Positions 8,877 through 17,202 of a stretch of 64,000 nucleotides of DNA are shown here, piece by piece. Location of the stretch: the NCBI GenBank assembly GCA_018714445.1, contig DVNK01000052.1, forward strand, positions 1-64,000, given 5' to 3'. Position numbers and translations under genes: made by a program. Position 1 is the first letter of the stretch, and each line of letters opens with the position of its first letter. Under the pieces are notes generated by a model, which did no database searches, was not told the DNA's origin, and was given only the letters and a program-made list of their open reading frames with translations. The DNA is from Candidatus Fimadaptatus faecigallinarum. Lineage in GTDB: Bacteria > Bacillota > Clostridia > Christensenellales > Aristaeellaceae.

Positions 8877-9128
8877 ATGAGCCTCCTTTGTATGGTCGTG
8901 CGGCGATGCGCCGCGTGTCGCGGGCGGTTAAAATCGCTCGTGAGGGTGGCAGGGGATGCGCCTGCGCGGCGGTGTGCGCGAGAATGCGCAGTGGACGCGA
9001 TATTGCTCGCAAGCCAGTTGGGGCGCCGGCTTATGCAGTGCAATTCGGCGGCTTGGGCCTAAATGGCGGCGTCGGGTTTGGTCCCGGCGTTGCGCTCTGT
9101 GCCGCGGGCTGCGTCAGGCTGCGCCACG

Positions 9129-9716
9129 TCAGCTTGACGGCTTGCGCTTTGAAGCGCGGCCTTTTGCGTAGCTGGGCGATTTTTTTATGCCGGTGAACAC
9201 CAGATAGCCGTCGATCTCGTCGATCTTGACGCCGCCGAAAACCGAGATGAACTTGTTGCGATACCAGTCGCGGCGCTTGGTGACCATCATCATGCGGCCG
9301 CCCAGTTTGAGCCGGTTAAAGCCCTTTTCGATGAAACGGCGCGCGACTGCAAAGTCGGCGTGGTACGGCGGATTGGACAGTATCAGCGTATAGCCGGCGT
9401 CGTCCAGCGCGTCGTAGGCGTCGCTGACTATGGGGTGGAGCGCGTCAAGCCCGTTGCGCAGGCAGTTGCGGCGCGCGCAGTCCACGGCGGTAGGATCGAT
9501 ATCGAGCATCGTCACATACTCGGGCCCCCACATCAGCGCGCAATATATGCCCACCAGGCCCCAGCCACAGCCCAGATCCAGTACTTTTTCAGGCGCGTCA
9601 GGGGTCAGCTTTGCGGCCCTGAGCATGGCCAGCGTACCTCTGTCGGCGGCGCAGGGCGAGAATACGCCCTCGCAGGGCTCAAATTCGATCTGGGTATCCA
9701 ACACGTCTATCAGCAT
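9129..9716 (-). CDS. RsmC-like small-domain methyltransferase
   Basis: SAM-dependent methyltransferase of 195 residues. Motif I is LDLGCGWGLVGI (about 48-59), the acidic ribose-binding end of beta-2 is LDID, and the catalytic motif is LSNPPYH (about 112). The fold matches the catalytic half of RsmC/RlmG guanine-N2 rRNA methyltransferases without their N-terminal domain, a form common in Firmicutes. The preferred ATG is 9716, with GGAGGATCAA upstream. The longer frame to 9932 crosses the promoter. The C-terminus is Lys/Arg/Ser-rich. Substrate (probably rRNA guanine) is inferred from the family. Confidence 0.85.
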   Translation of the reverse strand: MLIDVLDTQIEFEPCEGVFSPCAADRGTLAMLRAAKLTPDAPEKVLDLGCGWGLVGIYCALMWGPEYVTMLDIDPTAVDCARRNCLRNGLDALHPIVSDAYDALDDAGYTLILSNPPYHADFAVARRFIEKGFNRLKLGGRMMMVTKRRDWYRNKFISVFGGVKIDEIDGYLVFTGIKKSPSYAKGRASKRKPSS

Positions 9717-9762
9717 TTGATCCTCCTTGCGGCCGGTTGCGGCACGCTCACAGAACTTAATC

Positions 9763-9774
9763 AATATTATAGCA
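9763..9774 (-). promoter_or_regulatory. Extended -10 promoter of the RsmC-like gene
   Basis: On the minus strand TGCTATAAT (TATAAT at 9771-9766) lies about 50 bases before the start codon. No good -35 was found. Confidence 0.45.
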
Positions 9775-9885
9775 CTGTGACGCGCGGCGGCGCAACCGCA
9801 TATTATGCAGTGACGCGCAATGTCCAGATGCCTGGAGGCGCGCAAGCATTGCCGCGCCTTAAAGCGGCATAGGAGGAGAAGGCGA

Positions 9886-10761
9886 ATGAAGCTAAAAATG
9901 GAGTTGGGCGAAAAGGACGTAAGCGAGCTCAAGTTCTTTGCAGACGCGGTGCTGTGGAGCGGCGAGGCGCTGGCGCAGGAGGTTCAGGGCCGCATGACGC
10001 TGGACGACATGGTGCCCGACCCGGGCAACAATTGCCCTGAGCTGGAGCGGTTGAGCGTGCTGGACGAGTGCGCCCGCGCGTCGTGCGCGCGCGTGGAGTT
10101 CGGACAGGACGGCGCGGCACGCGTGCTGGGGCGGCTGGATTTGCCGCTGGAGGCCGAGTTCCGCGACAAATGCGGCAATACATATTTCTGCAAGGGCATG
10201 GCCACTTATAACGTATCGCTGGATGCGCCCGACATATCGCGCAGCGACTGCGGCGAGATAGTGCTCAGATGCGAGGCGCAGGAGTTGACGGTTCAGGCTA
10301 CCAGTCTCGAGTGCATAGCGTACCTGCTCAAGCTCGACGTGCATGCGTACCTGGTGCGCCAGGAGCTGATAGAGCTGGAGCTTGATGATGACGATGAGTG
10401 CGTGCAGACGCCTCCGAGCTGTCAGTGCCGGCCCTGCGGCCCGAGCAGACCCTGCGGCCCCGGCAAGCCCTGTAAGCCCTGCAAGCCGCAGAACCCGTGT
10501 GCGCCGCAGCCGCGCGCGGACGAATGCGCTGCGGAAGCGGACAACAGCTGTCCGGTACTGGGCGAGGCGGCGCGCGCGAGCATGGCGCAGTCCACGCAGG
10601 TCGGCTGTACGCTCAACTCGCTGGCGGCGGGCGCGGCGCGCAGTTGCGGCGCGCGGCCCATGCCGGCACAGGCGCAGTCCACTGCGACCACGCCGCCCGA
10701 GGACGATGACGATGCGTACCGCACGGTTGTAAAGCTGCCGGTGCACCGTCGCCGCAGGTAA
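9886..10761 (+). CDS. Unknown Cys/Pro-rich tailed protein, possibly spore-related
   Basis: 291 residues, not recognised with confidence. Residues 1-165 look like a compact beta-rich domain (from VSELKFFADAVLW through YLLKLDVHAYLVRQEL). The alternation of beta strands around a G-RLDLPLEAEFRDKCGN segment recalls the SPOCS/DUF3794 fold of spore-coat proteins, but only weakly. After an acidic DDDDE turn comes a keratin-like stretch (about 180-205) of CxPC, CGPS, CGPG and KPCKPCKP repeats, then an Ala/Ser/Gln-rich tail ending in basic HRRRR. The ATG 9886 follows AGGAGGAG. No signal peptide. A possible structural or cross-linked coat protein, by inference only. Confidence 0.75.
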   Translation: MKLKMELGEKDVSELKFFADAVLWSGEALAQEVQGRMTLDDMVPDPGNNCPELERLSVLDECARASCARVEFGQDGAARVLGRLDLPLEAEFRDKCGNTYFCKGMATYNVSLDAPDISRSDCGEIVLRCEAQELTVQATSLECIAYLLKLDVHAYLVRQELIELELDDDDECVQTPPSCQCRPCGPSRPCGPGKPCKPCKPQNPCAPQPRADECAAEADNSCPVLGEAARASMAQSTQVGCTLNSLAAGAARSCGARPMPAQAQSTATTPPEDDDDAYRTVVKLPVHRRRR

Positions 10762-10796
10762 GGCTTGAACGGCGATAGACTGTTCCGAACGTAGAA

Positions 10797-10832
10797 GCGG
10801 GCCATGACGCGTTCAATTGCGTCATGGCCCGC
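10797..10832. repeat. Perfect 14-bp inverted repeat, copy 1
   Basis: GCGGGCCATGACGC and its exact reverse complement flank the 8-base loop GTTCAATT. It lies 36 bases after the Cys/Pro-rich gene. No T-run follows. An almost identical element lies 227 bases downstream. Confidence 0.85.
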
Positions 10833-10884
10833 ACGGCGGATTGGCACGGCGGATTGGCACGGCGGATTGGCACGGCGAATCAGC
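10830..10884. repeat. 13-bp tandem array, about 4 copies
   Basis: Three exact units of GCACGGCGGATTG and a fourth diverged one. The run starts at the edge of the palindrome just upstream. The rest of the gap to 11023 shows nothing recognisable. Confidence 0.85.
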
Positions 10885-11023
10885 ACGAAGGTCAATCGTT
10901 GCTACACGCCGGCCATGTCGTGCAAATCGCCGGTTCAGGCGATGAAAGCGGCCGCTTGCCCCAAAGTGAGAGCGCCAATAGAGCGTTCGAACTATTTTGC
11001 GGTTGAATGCCCATTAACGGTTT

Positions 11024-11059
11024 GCGGGCCATGACGCGTTCAATTGCGTCATGGTCCGC
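11024..11059. repeat. 14-bp inverted repeat, copy 2
   Basis: Same element as at 10797 with the identical loop and one mismatch in the right arm (GGTCCGC for GGCCCGC). The following ATTTTAT gives it some terminator character for the plus strand. It separates two convergent genes. Confidence 0.85.
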
Positions 11060-11173
11060 ATTTTATAAAGCGCGTTAAACCAGGCGTTCAGACCCGCGGC
11101 ACATGCAGCAGGTCGCGCGTGTCGGGCGGAGCTGCATTGTCGCATGGCGCTGGGGCGTTGGCCTTGGACGGAC

Positions 11174-12625
11174 TCAGCCCTTGCCGTACTTTGCGCGCAG
11201 CTTGACCGCGGCCTCGTGGCGGCCGGTGTGCTCCAGGCGCTCTATGTAGCCGTCCAGCGCGCCCCAGGTGTGGAACGGGCCGTTCTCGCGCATGACCGTC
11301 CACATCGGGTCGGAGTCCACGTCGTTTTTGAGCATCTGATCCTCCTGCCAGGTGAGTATCAGCCTTGCGCCCTGAGCGCACAGGTCGGGCCTGCCGGCGG
11401 CCAGGTTGTTCAGCTCATGCGGGTCGTCGACGACGTTGAACAGCATCTCGCGGTCGAACAGGTGGAAGCCGTCGTGTATGGTGCGCATGTAGATGTAGTC
11501 GCCAAAGCGCGCGCTGCGCTGGCAGACGTGAGCCATCTGGGACACTATCAGGCTGTCGCGGCCCTGAGGCGCGCCGGTGCGGAGCGTGGCGGCATATGAC
11601 TGCCCATCCCACCACGGGGTGGGCGCGACGCCCAGCAGTTCGCACATGGTCGGCCCCAGGTCGAGGCTGTAATGGAGCTGGTCGTCGGTGCCGCGCGCGC
11701 CGCCGGGCCATTTGACTATCATAGGTATCCGGCAGGTGATGTTGTCGGCGGTGCCGTGCTCGGCGTACAGGCCCAGCTCGCCCAGGTTTTCGCCATGATC
11801 GGAGGTCAGTATTATCGCGGCGTCGTCGTATATGCCCATATCGCGCATCGCATCCAGCAGCTGGCCCAGCAGCATGTCGGCGTAGCGCACGCCGCAGTCA
11901 TAGCCGTCGAATACGCGCCTGAGCTCGTCATAGGTGCGTATACTGCCGGGGTGCTTGGGATAGGCGGGGTTTTCGGCGTCGTCGAACATGTTGATCTCGT
12001 TGGCGCCATGGGGTGAAGCCATGCGCTTGTGCTGAGCGAATATCTCCGGGGTTATCCAGTCGGGTATCGGGTCGTCTGCGAAGGGGTCGTCGAAATCGGC
12101 GGGCGTGCGATAGGGGGTGTGCGGATCCCACAGGTGCACGTGCAGAAACCAGTTGTCGCGCATGCCGTTGCGCTTGAGCCAATCCAGCGCAACCGGCATG
12201 ACCTCTTCGCCCGACTCGTTGCCGCACTTGCCGACGTTGTAGGTCTCGTTGAACCCCGCGCTGAACCAGAACGACGAGTGCCGCTCCGGGAACGTGCTGA
12301 TCGATACCGTGTGCATGCCGGCCTTGCGGAATACGTTGTGCAGGTTGCCGTCGTTGACCTGGTCGCGGAAGCCGCGGGTCGGGCCGACCAGCTTGCGATC
12401 GCCGGCGGTGCCGCCGTGACCGACTGCGCCATTGCGTATGCCGAACATGCCGGTCACCAGCGCCGCGCGCGACGGCAGGCATGGCGCGTCCGAGCAGTAG
12501 TAGTTGTCAAACCGCATGCCGTCGGCGCACAGCGCGTCCAGGTTGGGCGTGGTATTGCGGAAGTAGCCGTAGCAGCCCATGTGATCGGGCCGCAGCGTGT
12601 CTATGTCTATGAACAGTATGCGCAT
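11174..12625 (-). CDS. Type I sulfatase (formylglycine-dependent)
   Basis: Hydrolyses sulfate esters, 483 residues. The N-terminus FIDIDTLRPDHMGCYGY gives the metal-binding Asp residues. The activation motif is C49-L-P-S-R53, where Cys49 must be oxidised to formylglycine (by an anaerobic maturase in such organisms, not in this window). Further metal ligands lie in LTSDHGENLGELG (about 280). No signal peptide, so it probably acts in the cytoplasm on imported sulfated sugars. Start ATG at 12625 follows GGAGG. The epimerase upstream is on the same strand 72 bases away. Exact substrate unknown. A sulfated sugar from host glycan or algal polysaccharide fits the neighbours. Confidence 0.93.
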   Translation of the reverse strand: MRILFIDIDTLRPDHMGCYGYFRNTTPNLDALCADGMRFDNYYCSDAPCLPSRAALVTGMFGIRNGAVGHGGTAGDRKLVGPTRGFRDQVNDGNLHNVFRKAGMHTVSISTFPERHSSFWFSAGFNETYNVGKCGNESGEEVMPVALDWLKRNGMRDNWFLHVHLWDPHTPYRTPADFDDPFADDPIPDWITPEIFAQHKRMASPHGANEINMFDDAENPAYPKHPGSIRTYDELRRVFDGYDCGVRYADMLLGQLLDAMRDMGIYDDAAIILTSDHGENLGELGLYAEHGTADNITCRIPMIVKWPGGARGTDDQLHYSLDLGPTMCELLGVAPTPWWDGQSYAATLRTGAPQGRDSLIVSQMAHVCQRSARFGDYIYMRTIHDGFHLFDREMLFNVVDDPHELNNLAAGRPDLCAQGARLILTWQEDQMLKNDVDSDPMWTVMRENGPFHTWGALDGYIERLEHTGRHEAAVKLRAKYGKG

Positions 12626-12697
12626 GATGTCCTCCTTAGATAACGTCGGTCATGTACAGTCGGCGATGCATGTTGGGGTAGAAAGCCAGATCGCGCG

Positions 12698-13468
12698 TCA
12701 GTCGTATGCCACGCCCAGCGCGTCCAGTGCGCCGCGCAGATATCCCAGCGACTGCGCCATGCAGCAGAACGCGTCACACTGCCAGGACTCCTGTTCAGCC
12801 AGCACGACCTTAACGCCCGCGCCTTCGCATGCGCGCAACACCGGCAGGTAGTTTATCGCGCCTGCGCCCACCGGGGTGAGCGGGGCGCGCGGGTCGAGCG
12901 CCTGGGCGTCCTTGATGTGAACCAGGTCGACGCGTCCGGCGTAGCGGCGCATCAGCGCCGGCGTATCCAGATGGCATACTTCGGTGTGGTATGCGTCCAG
13001 CGTCAGCTGCATGTCGGGCACCAGCTCCAGCAGCCGTTCGGTCGGCGTCGAACCGTCCATGGGCACGTACTCATGGTAGCGTGGATGGAACGTGAGTATC
13101 AGGCCGTGTTCGGCGAGCCTGTCGCGCGTCGCGCGCAGTTCGGCGGCCATGGCCTTCAGGCCGTCGGGCGACATGAACCGCTCGGGCACGCCGCTTACGC
13201 AGATGTAGCGCGCATTGTATTTACCGGCGGCGGCAATCTCGTAGTCCAGCCGCGCCATGACCACGTCGTAGTAGTCCTGCGTGCCCCAACAGCGCATGCC
13301 GTGTGCGCGCAGCAGTTCCGCCAGAAAGTCGCTGTCCACGTCGGGGCCGGTCCACTGCAACTGCACGTCCTGATAGCCCAGCTCGCGCACGCGCCGGAAG
13401 GTCTCAGCCGTGTCGTCGCGCGTCTGGATATACTTTTTTAAACTGGATATCTGCAAGCCAATACGCAT
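12698..13468 (-). CDS. Sugar phosphate isomerase/epimerase, TIM-barrel family
   Basis: 256-residue xylose-isomerase-like TIM barrel (AP-endonuclease-2 superfamily). Metal-site residues are visible as LTFHPRYHEY (about 145), LTLDAYHTEVCH (about 175), LVHIKD (about 205) and VLAEQES near the end. The ATG at 13468 follows GGAGGTGC. The extra 33 residues of the longer frame cross the promoter and are rejected. First gene of a likely two-gene operon with the sulfatase, which suggests it handles the desulfated sugar. The substrate cannot be named from sequence. Confidence 0.85.
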   Translation of the reverse strand: MRIGLQISSLKKYIQTRDDTAETFRRVRELGYQDVQLQWTGPDVDSDFLAELLRAHGMRCWGTQDYYDVVMARLDYEIAAAGKYNARYICVSGVPERFMSPDGLKAMAAELRATRDRLAEHGLILTFHPRYHEYVPMDGSTPTERLLELVPDMQLTLDAYHTEVCHLDTPALMRRYAGRVDLVHIKDAQALDPRAPLTPVGAGAINYLPVLRACEGAGVKVVLAEQESWQCDAFCCMAQSLGYLRGALDALGVAYD

Positions 13469-13501
13469 GGGCGCACCTCCGTTAATTCCTTCATCAAGTA
13501 A

Positions 13502-13530
13502 GTTATACCTTGACGCGGCGGATTTGTCAA
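13502..13530 (-). promoter_or_regulatory. Sigma-A promoter of the epimerase-sulfatase operon
   Basis: On the minus strand TTGACA (13530-13525), 17-base spacer, TATAAC (13507-13502), about 35 bases before the start codon. Confidence 0.82.
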
Positions 13531-13573
13531 TATCACCGATGAAATATTTTTCATATAACATTGGCACTATGCA

Positions 13574-13602
13574 TTGACTAAATTGAATAAACCTGTTAAA
13601 AT
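13574..13602 (+). promoter_or_regulatory. Sigma-A promoter of the membrane sensor gene
   Basis: TTGACT (13574-13579), 17-base spacer, TAAAAT (13597-13602). It is divergent from the epimerase promoter inside an AT-rich island (about 13490-13625). Confidence 0.75.
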
Positions 13603-13678
13603 TAACTTACGAATTTTTTTCGTGCGTGGTGCGCCGGGGCGCTGCGCGCTTTGCGATAGCGGGAGGCGCTGATATATT

Positions 13679-15484
13679 ATGAAGATAGACAGGCGCTCTG
13701 CGGTGGCAGTGCTGTGTGCGGTGGCGCTGTGCCTGGCGGGGCTGACGGTGTGGGACGGGATATACCACACGCGCAACACGGCGCGCACACAACTGCTGGA
13801 ACAGCTCAGTGACTTGTCGGACTATTCGAGCCACTATGTGCGCATGTACTTTGACAATCTGCTGCAGCTGAGCGAGGACGCGGCGCTGTTGATCGCGCGA
13901 AACGGCGACATGCTGGGCGCGGATGTGCTGGGCTCGTTGGACGATGTGGGCGAGCGTTCGGGTGCGCGGGAGATAGTGGTCACGCGCATGAACGGCGAAT
14001 ACGCAAGCACTCAGGGCACGGTCGGGTGGACCGGGGCGCTTGAGTATGACGGCTCCGGCGCGCCGCACAGCAGCATATCGCTCAGCGGCGAGGATGAGCA
14101 GCGCGCGGTGTGCGTTACGACGCCGATAGTGCGCAATGGACAGAGTGTGGGTCAGCTGGAATGGCTGTACGATCTGGCGACGGTGTCGGGAGCGCTGAGC
14201 GCGTCTCGACTGGGCACGGTGGGCGGTTTTCATGTGTTTGCGCCGGGCAGTGGATACGTGGTGTGTACGGCTGTGCAGGGCCTGTCCGGTGCGGGTGATG
14301 CGGCGTGTTCGCTCAGCGGCGCGCAGTTCGTGGGCGATTCGAGCTATGAAGGGCTCATGGCCGATGTGAAGGCCGGGCGCAGCAATACGGTGAACTATGT
14401 GTCGCTCAGCGGCGAGCGCATGCTGGGGTTTTATACGCTGCTGGGCATAAACGACTGGTACATAATGTCGGTGATACCCGAGAGCGAGTGGCGGCGGCTG
14501 TCGGCGGAACATGTGAGCGTGTTGTTGCTGATGGCGCTGAAGCTGGTGCTGCTGGGCGGTGCGCTGGCGGCGGCCATAATGGAGCTGACGCACAGGCGGT
14601 TGCGCGGAATGTTTGAACGCGTGGGCGTGCTGACGGCGCGCGTGCGCAAGCAGGACGTGGCGCTGGCGGCGCTGGGGTTGCCGCCGTTCGAGTTCGACAT
14701 GCACGCGCTGGCGGCGCGCCCGATAGACCCGGGCGATCACTCGCACGATTGGCTGCTGGAGCGCATACTGATGCCCGAACACGCCGGGGAGATCGTCGAT
14801 CCGCGCGACGAGGCGGCGTATCTGAAGTTGTGCGACGCGATACTGGGCGCGCGGGGCGTGCTGTCGGGCGACTTCCGGCTGCGCGCGCAGGAGGGCGCGG
14901 CAACGCGCATGTACCGGCTGGTGTTGAGCGCGCCCGAGCACACCGCTGATTCCGATTGCACTATCGTGACGCTGATAGACATAGACGATGTGGCCCGGCG
15001 CATGGACGTGCTGCGCCAGCGGGCCGCGCGCGATGCGCTGACTGGACTGGACACGCTGTCCGAGTTCCGGCTCAAGGCCGGTGAGCTGCTGGAAAAGCGA
15101 ATACATCATTGCGGCGCGCTGTGCGTGGTGCGCGTGGACAATGCGGACGAGGTCTGCGACAGCGCGGGCATAACGCTGCTGGAGCTGATCAAGCAGGGCG
15201 GGGCGCTGATGCGTGACGCGCTGGGTGAGTGCGATGTGCTGGCGCGCGGTGTGGGCGGCGAGTACTGGGCGTTCTCGTGCGACCAGACCGGGCAGGACAT
15301 AATCCAGAAGGGCATAGGCGCGGTGCTGGACAGCGCGATAGGCACGCCGGAAGTGCATCTGACGTTCAGTTGCGGCATAGCGTGCGCTGAGCCCGGCGAC
15401 GGAATTGAGGAACTGATGCGCCGCGCAAACGATGCGGCGCAGCTGGCGCACAAGGATGGCGGCAATCGCGTGCAGCACGGCTGA
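13679..15484 (+). CDS. Membrane sensor with Cache-like ectodomain and degenerate GGDEF domain
   Basis: 601 residues: membrane helix about 8-25, extracellular sensor of about 250 residues resembling a double Cache domain, second helix about 278-302, a PAS-like linker, and a C-terminal GGDEF-fold domain from about 449 (ARDALTGLD). The signature that should read GG(D/E)EF is VGGEYWAF near 523, so the second acidic residue and Phe are changed. Diguanylate cyclase activity is doubtful, and it may bind rather than make c-di-GMP. Start ATG 13679 follows GGGAGGCG. Divergent from the sulfatase operon, so it could sense that sugar; this is inference. Confidence 0.82.
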   Translation: MKIDRRSAVAVLCAVALCLAGLTVWDGIYHTRNTARTQLLEQLSDLSDYSSHYVRMYFDNLLQLSEDAALLIARNGDMLGADVLGSLDDVGERSGAREIVVTRMNGEYASTQGTVGWTGALEYDGSGAPHSSISLSGEDEQRAVCVTTPIVRNGQSVGQLEWLYDLATVSGALSASRLGTVGGFHVFAPGSGYVVCTAVQGLSGAGDAACSLSGAQFVGDSSYEGLMADVKAGRSNTVNYVSLSGERMLGFYTLLGINDWYIMSVIPESEWRRLSAEHVSVLLLMALKLVLLGGALAAAIMELTHRRLRGMFERVGVLTARVRKQDVALAALGLPPFEFDMHALAARPIDPGDHSHDWLLERILMPEHAGEIVDPRDEAAYLKLCDAILGARGVLSGDFRLRAQEGAATRMYRLVLSAPEHTADSDCTIVTLIDIDDVARRMDVLRQRAARDALTGLDTLSEFRLKAGELLEKRIHHCGALCVVRVDNADEVCDSAGITLLELIKQGGALMRDALGECDVLARGVGGEYWAFSCDQTGQDIIQKGIGAVLDSAIGTPEVHLTFSCGIACAEPGDGIEELMRRANDAAQLAHKDGGNRVQHG

Positions 15485-15595
15485 GCGCCGCCGCAACATG
15501 GCCCTGCGTCGCCGGACGCAGCATGCCGGGCACGCGAGCAGCCCTGTAACGCAGGCGACAATGTGCACGCACCGCTGAACTGTAGATCAAACTGA

Positions 15596-15636
15596 GCCGC
15601 CCTGTACCGCGAATGTATCGCGCGGTACAGGGCGGC
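15596..15636 (+). terminator. Long perfect hairpin downstream of the sensor gene
   Basis: 16-bp stem (GCCGCCCTGTACCGCG with its exact complement) and a 9-base loop, followed by TTGT. It lies 111 bases after the sensor stop and probably ends that transcript. Confidence 0.6.
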
Positions 15637-15830
15637 TTGTCGCAACTGTTGCGCGCCGTTGCGTACCAATGAATGGGCATGCGGCTTGCGCGTTAGCGGC
15701 GCGGGATTGATGTTGCGGTCAGGATATTGATATGGCAGGTCAAACTGTCCAAAGCTCGGCCGCAACCATGCTGGCTGATGTGAGTCGTTGTGTGCGGACG
15801 TAACCTGTCGGAATGCCGCCAGCGCATAAA

Positions 15831-15868
15831 ACAGCCCGCGCCGCGGCATGATCCGTGGCGCGGGCTGT
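15831..15868 (-). terminator. Terminator of the spo0A-deoB-punA transcript
   Basis: ACAGCCCGCGCCGCGG pairs with CCGTGGCGCGGGCTGT (one G.T wobble) around CATGAT. Read on the minus strand it is followed by TTTTATG. It lies 473 bases past the punA stop with the 37-bp array between, so the array is expected to be in the mRNA. Confidence 0.7.
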
Positions 15869-15871
15869 TGC

Positions 15872-16340
15872 CAAAATTGCATGAGCCGCGGGCTCGTTAT
15901 GCTGCTGCCCAAAAGGCATGAGCCGCAGGCTCGTTAAGCTGCTGCCCAAAAGGCATGAGCCACGAGCTCGTTAAGCTGCTGCCCAAAAGGCATGAGCCAC
16001 GAGCTGGTTAAGCTGCTGCCAAAAGGGCATGAGCCACGAGCTCGTTAAGCTGCTGCCCAAAGGGCACGAGCCGCAGGCTCGTTAAGCTGTTGCCGAAAAG
16101 GCATGAGCCGCGGGCTCGTTAAGCTGCTGCCAAAATCATGGGTCGCGGGCTCGTTAAGCTGCTGCCCAAAAGGCACGAGCCACGAGCTCGTTAAGCTGCT
16201 GCCAAAATGGCATGAGCCGCAGGCTCGTTAAGCTGCTGCAAAACGGCATGGGCCGCGAGCTCGTTAAGCTGCTGCCAAAACGGCATGAGCCGCGGGCTCG
16301 TTAAGCTGCTGCAAAACGGCATTGGTCACCAGCTCGTTAA
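15872..16340. repeat. 37-bp tandem array, about 12.5 copies, in the punA 3' untranslated region
   Basis: Units of 35-37 bp built from GCATGAGCCGCAGGCTC and GTTAAGCTGCTGCCCAAAA. Each contains a short palindrome (GAGCC-NNN-GGCTC or the variant GAGCCACGAGCTC) and a second possible stem (TGCC-AAAA-GGCA). The array starts within three bases of the punA stop codon and ends at the transcript's terminator. Variation is by point changes and 1-2 base indels. Confidence 0.92.
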
Positions 16341-16341
16341 G

Positions 16342-17166
16342 TCAGACTATGGCCTCGACTATCGCGGCCATCAGGCGCTGGAAGTCGTTGGCGGCGCGAT
16401 GGCTGACCTCGGTGACTTCCTCGTGGCTCAGCGTCTGGTCGCACACGCCCGCCGCCATGTTGGTTATGCAGCTGATGCCCAGCACGCGCGCGCCCATGTG
16501 GCGTGCGGCGATGACCTCGGGCACTGTCGACATGCCCACGGCGTCGGCGCCCAGCGTGCGCAGCATGCGGATCTCGGCCGGCGTCTCATAGCTGGGGCCG
16601 GGCAGCCACGCGTACACGCCCTGACGTATGCTCATGCCCAACCTTGAGGCGCACTCCTGCGCCAGTGCGCGCAGTTCGCGGTCGTAGGCATATGTCATGT
16701 CGGGGAAGCGCGGGCCGAGTTCCGGCTCATTGGGGCCGGTTAGCGGATTGCGGCCGGTGAGGTTAAGGTGGTCGCTTATCAACATGAAGTCGCCGGGGCG
16801 ATAGTTCAGGTTGACGCCGCCGGCGGCGCAGGTCAGCAGCAGGCGCTGAGCGCCGGCGCGGATAAGCGCACGCACTGGCAGTACTATGTCCTCAAGCGAA
16901 TGCCCCTCGTACATGTGGAATCTGCCACGCATCGCGGCTATCAGCTTGCCACCGGCGCGGCCTATTACCAGCTCGCCGGCATGACCAGATATCGTGGGGA
17001 TGAGGAAGCCGGGTATGTCGGCGTAGGGCACGCGGCGCTCGACTGTCATGAAATCCAGCGCGTCGCCCAGTCCCGAACCCAGTACAATTGCCAGCGCCGG
17101 CCGGCCGCCGGCCAGCTCTTCGATGTGGCGCGCGGCCTCATCTATGCGGTTTAAAATATCACTCAT
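16342..17166 (-). CDS. punA: Purine-nucleoside phosphorylase (trimeric type)
   Basis: Cleaves inosine/guanosine with phosphate to base and ribose-1-phosphate (salvage), 274 residues. Signatures are IVLGSGLGD (about 25), the phosphate-site GRFHMYEGH (about 80), LLTCAAGGVN (about 112, usually TNAAG), GPSYETPAE (about 190) and MSTVPEVIAARH (about 213). The ATG at 17166 follows GGAGGATACG. It lies 36 bases after deoB on the same strand. The pair forms a complete route from nucleosides to pentose-5-phosphate. The first unit of a 37-bp array starts at its stop codon. Confidence 0.93.
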   Translation of the reverse strand: MSDILNRIDEAARHIEELAGGRPALAIVLGSGLGDALDFMTVERRVPYADIPGFLIPTISGHAGELVIGRAGGKLIAAMRGRFHMYEGHSLEDIVLPVRALIRAGAQRLLLTCAAGGVNLNYRPGDFMLISDHLNLTGRNPLTGPNEPELGPRFPDMTYAYDRELRALAQECASRLGMSIRQGVYAWLPGPSYETPAEIRMLRTLGADAVGMSTVPEVIAARHMGARVLGISCITNMAAGVCDQTLSHEEVTEVSHRAANDFQRLMAAIVEAIV

Positions 17167-17202
17167 GCCGTATCCTCCGTGTAAAGTGCAGTTTTGTGGG
17201 CG

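Noticed and set aside
15872-16340. CRISPR array
   Set aside because: Units of 35-37 bp abut directly with no unique spacers, and no cas genes are present. The same holds for all other arrays in the window.
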